Shown here: in pieces, positions 58,764-64,000 of the stretch
Layout: each line of letters begins with the position of its first letter
Numbering within the stretch: position 1 is the first letter of the stretch
Source of the DNA: Todiramphus chloris collaris
Lineage: Eukaryota; Chordata; Aves; Coraciiformes; Alcedinidae
DNA length: 64,000 nt
Assembly (NCBI GenBank): GCA_025345505.1
Contig: JANVCC010009742.1
Span: 656,178 to 720,177 of the forward strand
Direction of reading: 5' to 3'
Program-made: the position numbers and the translations under genes
The notes under the pieces: generated by a model
Told to the model about the DNA's origin: nothing
Database searches by the model: none
The model's input: only the letters and a program-made list of their open reading frames with translations

Positions 58764-59846
58764 TTATCTGAGCTTGAGTGTGGAAAGGCCGATCAGCGCG
58801 AGAATGACGGCGATGATCCAGAAACGGATCACGACCTGGCTCTCGGTCCAGCCCTTCTTTTCGAAATGATGGTGGATCGGCGCCATCAGGAACACGCGTT
58901 TTCCCGTCAGCTTGAACGAGGTAACCTGGATGATGACCGACATGGCTTCCATGACAAAGACGCCGCCAATGATGGCCAGAACGATTTCGTGCTTGGTGGC
59001 AACGGCGACGGCACCGATGAGACCGCCCAGCGCCAGCGATCCGGTATCGCCCATGAAAATGGCGGCGGGCGGTGCATTGAACCAGAGAAAGCCGAGACCC
59101 GCGCCGATGACAGCGCCGAGAACCACGGCGAGTTCACCCGTGCCGGGTGTGAAATGGATCTGCAGGTAATCGGCAAAGATCGCATTACCGGCGAGGTAGG
59201 CGATCACCCCGAACGAGGCCGCGGCGATCATCACCGGAACGGTGGCAAGGCCATCGAGACCGTCGGTGAAATTGACGGCATTGCCCGCGCCGACCATGAC
59301 GAAGGCGGCAAAGGGAACGAAGAAAATGCCGAGATTGAGGATCAGCTGCTTGGCAAAGGGGAAGGTCAAGGACGAAGAGAACGGTTCCTGCCCCGCCCAC
59401 ATGATGGCAAGACCGGCGAGCGCAGCGACCAGAAACTCGATGCCGAGGCGCGCGCGGGCTGAAAAGCCCTTGAACGACTGTTTGCTGACCTTGAGATAAT
59501 CATCGTAGAAGCCGATGGCCCCGAAGCTCACGGCAACCAGAAGCACGACCCAGACATAGATGTTGGACCAGTTGGCCCAGAGCAGCGACGAGATCAGGAT
59601 ACCGGTCATGATCATCAGGCCGCCCATGGTCGGCGTTCCGGCCTTCTTGAAGTGGGTTTGCGGGCCGTCCGCACGGATCGGCTGGCCGCGACCCTGCCGG
59701 ACACGCAGGGAGTCGATGATGCGGGGACCGAACAGAAACACGATCAGCGCCGAGGTGATCAGCGCGCCGCCGGTCCTGAACGTGATGTAGCGGAACACGT
59801 TCAGAAATTGGATATGTTCCGCCAGACCGGCCAGATAATAAAGCAT
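58764..59846 (-). CDS. mraY: Phospho-N-acetylmuramoyl-pentapeptide-transferase
   Basis: MraY transfers phospho-MurNAc-pentapeptide to undecaprenyl phosphate, giving lipid I. The 360-residue protein with about ten membrane helices has [31 protein letters not shown] (aspartate motif), [19 protein letters not shown] (second Asp motif), [19 protein letters not shown] and the His-rich [18 protein letters not shown] loop. It follows murF by 24 bases. Confidence 0.97.
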   Translation of the reverse strand: MLYYLAGLAEHIQFLNVFRYITFRTGGALITSALIVFLFGPRIIDSLRVRQGRGQPIRADGPQTHFKKAGTPTMGGLMIMTGILISSLLWANWSNIYVWVVLLVAVSFGAIGFYDDYLKVSKQSFKGFSARARLGIEFLVAALAGLAIMWAGQEPFSSSLTFPFAKQLILNLGIFFVPFAAFVMVGAGNAVNFTDGLDGLATVPVMIAAASFGVIAYLAGNAIFADYLQIHFTPGTGELAVVLGAVIGAGLGFLWFNAPPAAIFMGDTGSLALGGLIGAVAVATKHEIVLAIIGGVFVMEAMSVIIQVTSFKLTGKRVFLMAPIHHHFEKKGWTESQVVIRFWIIAVILALIGLSTLKLR

Positions 59847-59870
59847 AGACTATGTCCCCATCCCGTAAGC

Positions 59871-61304
59871 TCACTCGGCAGGACCGGCGGGCTCCACGGC
59901 GTTGTACTTCTGTAGGATTGCCTTGACGATCCGGACAAAACCGATTCCTTTCGATGATTTGATCATGATCACATCACCGGCCCTGATCGTGTTCAGCAGA
60001 TTTGACTGCAATTCGTCGACGCTCTGCCTGTATTCGGCGTGAAATTCAACCGGCAAGGCGGCTTTAAGCGCCGCCATTTCAGGTCCGCCAAGAAAAACCA
60101 TGTTGATATGATTGGCCGTGATGACCGGCGCCAGGTCCGCATGCAGCTTCGGCGCCTGCTTGCCGAGTTCCAGCATGTCGCCGAGCACGGCAATGCGGCG
60201 CCCCTTACCCGTGGGCACGGCGGCAGCCAGAAGCTCTATCGACGCGCGCACCGAAGCCGGATTGGCGTTGTAGCTCTCATCGATCAGCGTGAACGTGCCG
60301 TTGCCGATTTCGAGCAGATGGCGCGCACCGCGCCCGCTTTCCGGCCGCAGCGATGCCAGCGCCAGCGTGACCTTGGTCATGTCGGCGCCGGTCAGATGCG
60401 CCGCGCCGAGCACTGCCAGAACGTTCTGCACGATATGCCTGCCCGGAGCGCCGACCTTGACGACGGCTTCGGAACCGGCAAGCCGCACGGTCATGCAGGA
60501 GCAGGCATCGTGCAGCTTGAGCGCGCGCAGGCGGTAATCCGCCCGGGCATTCTCACCAAAACTCTTGATGTGCTCGACACCGGCATTGCGCGCCAGCGTT
60601 TCCAGAAGCTTGTAGTGCTTGTCGTCGCGATTGAGCAAGGCATAGCCGCCGGGTACAAGCCCTTCAAAAATCTCGGCTTTTGCCGTCGCGATTTCCTGCA
60701 GGTTCTTGAAATGTCCAAGATGCGCCGGAGCGATCAGCGTGACGATTGCCACGTGCGGGCGAACCATTTTCACCAGGGGGCGAATCTCGTCCGCATGGTT
60801 CATGCCGATTTCAAAAACACCGTAATCCGTGTCCTCGGGCATGCGGGCGAGCGTCAGCGGCACACCCCAGTGATTGTTGAACGAGGCAACCGATGCATGC
60901 ACCTTGCCCGAATCCGCCAGGACGTGCCGCAGCGCTTCCTTGGTGGTCGTCTTGCCGACGGAGCCGGTCACGGCGATGATCTGGGCATGGGAGCGTTCGC
61001 GCGCCGCAAGGCCGAGCCGCGTCATGGCTGCCAGCACGTCATCGACCACGATCATCGGGGTCTTGAGTTTGCCGAGCGCAGGCAGCTTCACTTCCGCAAC
61101 CACGAGCAGCGCCGCACCGGCGGCCACCGCCGCCGTGGCAAAATCATGCCCGTCGAGCGCATCGCCCTTGATGGCGAAGAACGCCTCACCCTTGCGCAGG
61201 GTGCGCGTATCGATGGAAATCCCGGTAATGCCTTCGGGCAGCGCGCCAACCGGACGGCCGTTCATGGCCTCAATCATGGCTTCGGAGGTCCAGAGCAGAC
61301 TCAT
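59871..61304 (-). CDS. murF: UDP-MurNAc-tripeptide:D-Ala-D-Ala ligase
   Basis: MurF adds the D-Ala-D-Ala made by Ddl to the tripeptide precursor. The 477-residue protein has [91 protein letters not shown] and [21 protein letters not shown], with the C-terminal [12 protein letters not shown] loop. Its ATG overlaps the murE stop (ATGA). Confidence 0.97.
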   Translation of the reverse strand: MSLLWTSEAMIEAMNGRPVGALPEGITGISIDTRTLRKGEAFFAIKGDALDGHDFATAAVAAGAALLVVAEVKLPALGKLKTPMIVVDDVLAAMTRLGLAARERSHAQIIAVTGSVGKTTTKEALRHVLADSGKVHASVASFNNHWGVPLTLARMPEDTDYGVFEIGMNHADEIRPLVKMVRPHVAIVTLIAPAHLGHFKNLQEIATAKAEIFEGLVPGGYALLNRDDKHYKLLETLARNAGVEHIKSFGENARADYRLRALKLHDACSCMTVRLAGSEAVVKVGAPGRHIVQNVLAVLGAAHLTGADMTKVTLALASLRPESGRGARHLLEIGNGTFTLIDESYNANPASVRASIELLAAAVPTGKGRRIAVLGDMLELGKQAPKLHADLAPVITANHINMVFLGGPEMAALKAALPVEFHAEYRQSVDELQSNLLNTIRAGDVIMIKSSKGIGFVRIVKAILQKYNAVEPAGPAE

Positions 61305-62770
61305 GGATTGCGCTCCCGGGCCAGACGGTCCTTCAGGGCCTGGGCGACTTCCGTGTGATCGGAGAACGGCAGCACGACGGTGCCGACGGTCTGGCCTTCT
61401 TCGTGGCCCTTGCCCGCGACAATCAGCGTATCGCCGGATTTCATCATGGCAACCGCCACGCGGATCGCCTCATGCCGGTCGCCGATCTCCTGCGCGCCGG
61501 GAGCGGCGGCGAGAATTTCAGCGCGGATGGTGGCGGGAACTTCCGAGCGCGGATTGTCGTCGGTCACAATGACGACATCGGCAAGGCGGGTGGCGATTTC
61601 GCCCATCATCGGGCGCTTGCCCTTATCGCGGTCGCCGCCGCAGCCGAACACCACAATGACGCGCCCTGTCGTGAAGGGACGGACCGAGGTGAGCACGTTT
61701 TCCAGCGCATCGGGCTTGTGGGCGTAATCGACATAGGCGGGCGCCCCCTCTTCCGTCGCACCGACGAGATCGAGCCGTCCCGGCGCGCCCTTCAGCCGCT
61801 CAAGGCCGCGCATGGCGGCGGCCGCGGGAACTCCGGTGGCAATGGCAAGCCCTGCGGCCACAAGACCATTGGCCACCTGGAAATCTCCTGCCAGCGGCAG
61901 GGTGATCTCAAAGATTTCGCCGGCAATCTGCACTTCCACATGCTGGCGGAACCGCTCATGCTCGACACGCTTCAGCGTGATGAATTCGCCCTTGCGGCCG
62001 ACCGTCAGAACCTTGCAACCGGCTTCGGTGGCCGCCGCAATGGTCGGCTTGGAAAAGGGATCGTCAGCGAAAATGACGGCGGGCGCGCCCTTCGGCAGCA
62101 GTTCCCTGAACAGACGCAGTTTGGCGGCGTGATATTCCTCGACCGTCGGATGATAATCCATGTGGTCACGGCCAAGATTGGTGAAAGCACCGGCCGACAG
62201 CTTCACACCATCGAGGCGGCGCTGGTCAAGGCCATGCGACGAGGCTTCCATGGCCGCATGGGTGACACCCTCTTCCACCAGCTCGCTCAGCAGCTTGTGC
62301 AGCTCGACGGGGTCGGGCGTGGTCAGCGAACCGTAATCATTGCGCGTCGGCGAAACCACGCCTGTCGTGCCGATGCTGGCCGAGGCGAAACCGGCATTGG
62401 CCCAGATCTGGCGGGTGAAGGATGCCACCGATGTCTTGCCGCTGGTGCCGGTGATGGCGACCATCACATCCGGCTGCACCCGGTAGAAGCTGGCAGCCGC
62501 AAGCGCGAGCGCACGGCGCGGATCGTCCACATAGATGATCGGGGCGGAGACGTTGCTCAGCTTGGAATCGCTGGCGGCAACGATGATCGCAGCGCCGCGT
62601 TTTGCTGCATCGGCGGCATAAACGCTGCCGTCCGCCTTCGAGCCTTTCAGGGCCGCGAAGAGGAAGCCGGGCTTGACCTCACGCGAATCGGAAGTCAGGC
62701 CATTGATCGTCGTTTCCCCGAATTCGGAGATTGCCAGGGCAGGTATGCCGTTCAATTCTTTCAGTTTCAT
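61301..62770 (-). CDS. murE: UDP-MurNAc-L-Ala-D-Glu:meso-diaminopimelate ligase
   Basis: MurE adds meso-diaminopimelate, the third peptide residue. The protein (about 489 residues from this start) has [23 protein letters not shown] N-terminus (here [19 protein letters not shown]), [19 protein letters not shown] (ATP loop), [16 protein letters not shown], the dipeptide binding [21 protein letters not shown], and the DNPRSE motif ([11 protein letters not shown]) that is specific for meso-DAP. ATG/GTG starts at 62791 and 62794 are possible and would overlap the ftsI end; the start at MKLKELNGI matches the usual family start. Confidence 0.95.
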   Translation of the reverse strand: MKLKELNGIPALAISEFGETTINGLTSDSREVKPGFLFAALKGSKADGSVYAADAAKRGAAIIVAASDSKLSNVSAPIIYVDDPRRALALAAASFYRVQPDVMVAITGTSGKTSVASFTRQIWANAGFASASIGTTGVVSPTRNDYGSLTTPDPVELHKLLSELVEEGVTHAAMEASSHGLDQRRLDGVKLSAGAFTNLGRDHMDYHPTVEEYHAAKLRLFRELLPKGAPAVIFADDPFSKPTIAAATEAGCKVLTVGRKGEFITLKRVEHERFRQHVEVQIAGEIFEITLPLAGDFQVANGLVAAGLAIATGVPAAAAMRGLERLKGAPGRLDLVGATEEGAPAYVDYAHKPDALENVLTSVRPFTTGRVIVVFGCGGDRDKGKRPMMGEIATRLADVVIVTDDNPRSEVPATIRAEILAAAPGAQEIGDRHEAIRVAVAMMKSGDTLIVAGKGHEEGQTVGTVVLPFSDHTEVAQALKDRLARERNP

Positions 62771-62783
62771 GACCGAATCTGCT

Positions 62784-64000
62784 TTACTCATCACTGTCGT
62801 AGGAAACCTGCAATGGCGCGACTTGTTGGCCGAAATCGGGCTTTACCCCAAGAAACGATGCGGATCTGCGGATAATTTCCGCCACCATGGGTGCCGCGTT
62901 GAAGGCTGCGATACCGCTGCTCTGCCCTTCGGCAGGCTTTGGTTCGTCGATAATGGTCAAAACGACATATTCCGGTTTTTCGATCGGAAAGGCCGCCACG
63001 AAGGCGTTGAACCGCAGATCCTTGGCATAGCGGCCATTGACGACCTTGTCCGCCGTACCCGTCTTGCCGCCGACGCGGTAGCCCTTGACGTTGGCGTTGC
63101 GGCCCGAGCCGGTATCGCCGTTGAGCTTGTAGAGATATCGCATGTCATCGCTGGTTTTCGGCTTGATGACCTGTTCGGCCATGGTCTGTGCCTGTTCCAG
63201 CGTGCGCGGCAGGAAGGTCGGTTCGATCAGCCGGCCGCCATTGACCAGCGCCGCGGCGCCGACCGCCGTCTGCAGCGGTGTCGTGGCCATGCCGTGGCCG
63301 AAGGAGATCGTGATCGAATTCACCTTCTTCCACACTTTCGGCGAATAGGGCTTGGCGACCTCGGGCAGTTCCGTCTTCATCGGATCGAGCAGGCCGAGAC
63401 GCGTCAGGAACGCCCGGTGATTTTCGATGCCCACCGCATCGGCTTCCCGTGCCGAGCCGATGTTGGAGGAGAAAACGAAGACTTCCGGCAGGGTCAGCAC
63501 ACGCGCCTTGCCGTGGAAATCGTGGATCGTCTGGCGGCCGATGGTGATCGGGCGCGTCGCATCATAGGTGGTGTTCAGTGTTGCCCCATGGTCGAGCGAC
63601 ATGGCTGTCGTGAAGCTCTTGATCGTCGAACCCATCTCGTAAAGACCGGCCGACATGCGGTTGAGGTGGTCCTTGTCGAGCGCATTGAACGGGTTGTTCG
63701 GATCAAAATCCGGCGCCGAGGCCATAGCCATCACTTCGCCGGTGTTGACGTTGAGAACAACGGCACCCGCCGCAATGGCGCGGTACTTCTGCATCGCATT
63801 GACCACGACGTCGCGCACCACGTGCTGGACGCGCAGGTCGATCGACAGGCGCACCGGCGCCAACGAACGCCCGTCGGCAAGGCCGACATCGCGCAGGTCC
63901 GACAGCCCCTGTGAGTCGATGTACTTCTCCATGCCGGCAATGCCCTGATTGTCGATATTGACGAGACCAAGGATATGCGACGCCGTCGGGCCGCCGGGAT
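62784..64000 (-). CDS. ftsI: Penicillin-binding protein 3 / FtsI, C-terminal part
   Basis: FtsI is the septal transpeptidase that partners FtsW. The visible 405 residues (5' end outside the window) begin [25 protein letters not shown] and include the serine motif [20 protein letters not shown] in [16 protein letters not shown], and KTG in [15 protein letters not shown]. They cover the whole transpeptidase domain. The gene ends VSYDSDE, a few bases before murE. The N-terminal membrane anchor and non-penicillin-binding domain are mostly missing. Confidence 0.95.
   Translation of the reverse strand, partial: PGGPTASHILGLVNIDNQGIAGMEKYIDSQGLSDLRDVGLADGRSLAPVRLSIDLRVQHVVRDVVVNAMQKYRAIAAGAVVLNVNTGEVMAMASAPDFDPNNPFNALDKDHLNRMSAGLYEMGSTIKSFTTAMSLDHGATLNTTYDATRPITIGRQTIHDFHGKARVLTLPEVFVFSSNIGSAREADAVGIENHRAFLTRLGLLDPMKTELPEVAKPYSPKVWKKVNSITISFGHGMATTPLQTAVGAAALVNGGRLIEPTFLPRTLEQAQTMAEQVIKPKTSDDMRYLYKLNGDTGSGRNANVKGYRVGGKTGTADKVVNGRYAKDLRFNAFVAAFPIEKPEYVVLTIIDEPKPAEGQSSGIAAFNAAPMVAEIIRRSASFLGVKPDFGQQVAPLQVSYDSDE

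Overview
The window is chromosomal core sequence of an alphaproteobacterium of the order Hyphomicrobiales (Rhizobiales), with a Brucellaceae/Phyllobacteriaceae flavour. The evidence is a circularly permuted (two-piece) tmRNA gene with the tag ANDNYAEARLAA, an alpha-type SspB, a 564-residue FtsZ with a long linker, a RirA-type iron operator, a GANTC-rich division promoter, and a complete ftsI-to-ftsZ cluster with the alphaproteobacterial order. The genus cannot be fixed from sequence alone. One 400-base run of N (10523-10922) marks a scaffold gap.

Layout. 1-1107: 5' part of ilvI with a leader-peptide attenuator. 1294-6564: HerA-like ATPase, miaA, serB, and a Do-type protease. 6697-10497: DUF2065 protein, hflC, hflK, folA and thyA, all transcribed leftwards. 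10523-11451: gap, then permuted ssrA. 11476-14748: Bcr/CflA exporter with a divergent TetR regulator and paired operators, then sspB with two small genes. 14912-23695: AsmA-like protein, FAD-linked oxidase, a DUF2185/secreted-protein pair, dienelactone hydrolase and a glyoxalase-fold protein. 23938-35165: PQQ glucose dehydrogenase, UvrD helicase, CreA, hexapeptide acetyltransferase, a Sco1 pair, prmA, pepP and azlCD. 35318-37724: TonB-dependent haem-type receptor with an iron operator. 37807-43468: DUF2461, ligA, recN and bamD. 43688-46145: a four-gene accessory block (DUF4865, cupin, tautomerase, LysR). 46166-64000: lpxC and the division/wall cluster ftsZ, ftsA, ftsQ, ddlB, murB, murC, murG, ftsW, murD, mraY, murF, murE and ftsI (partial).

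How the genes work together. The right third is the lipid II and divisome factory: MurB-F, MraY and MurG make the precursor, FtsW and FtsI polymerise and crosslink it, and FtsQ, FtsA and FtsZ organise the septum. LpxC (lipid A) and BamD (outer-membrane protein assembly) couple this to outer-membrane growth. The left part holds protein quality control (HflKC, Do protease, ssrA, SspB) and thymidylate/folate synthesis.

Most of the novelty is non-coding. Four copies of an inverted-repeat element each sit just after a leftward gene's stop codon, and one copy carries a compensatory base change. Other signals are a diverged solo arm of that element, an unrelated 164-bp inverted repeat between uvrD and creA, a cluster of seven GANTC sites before ddlB, two abutting TetR operators, and a 24-bp perfect palindrome overlapping a stop codon. 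I found no prophage, CRISPR array, insertion sequence or defence island.
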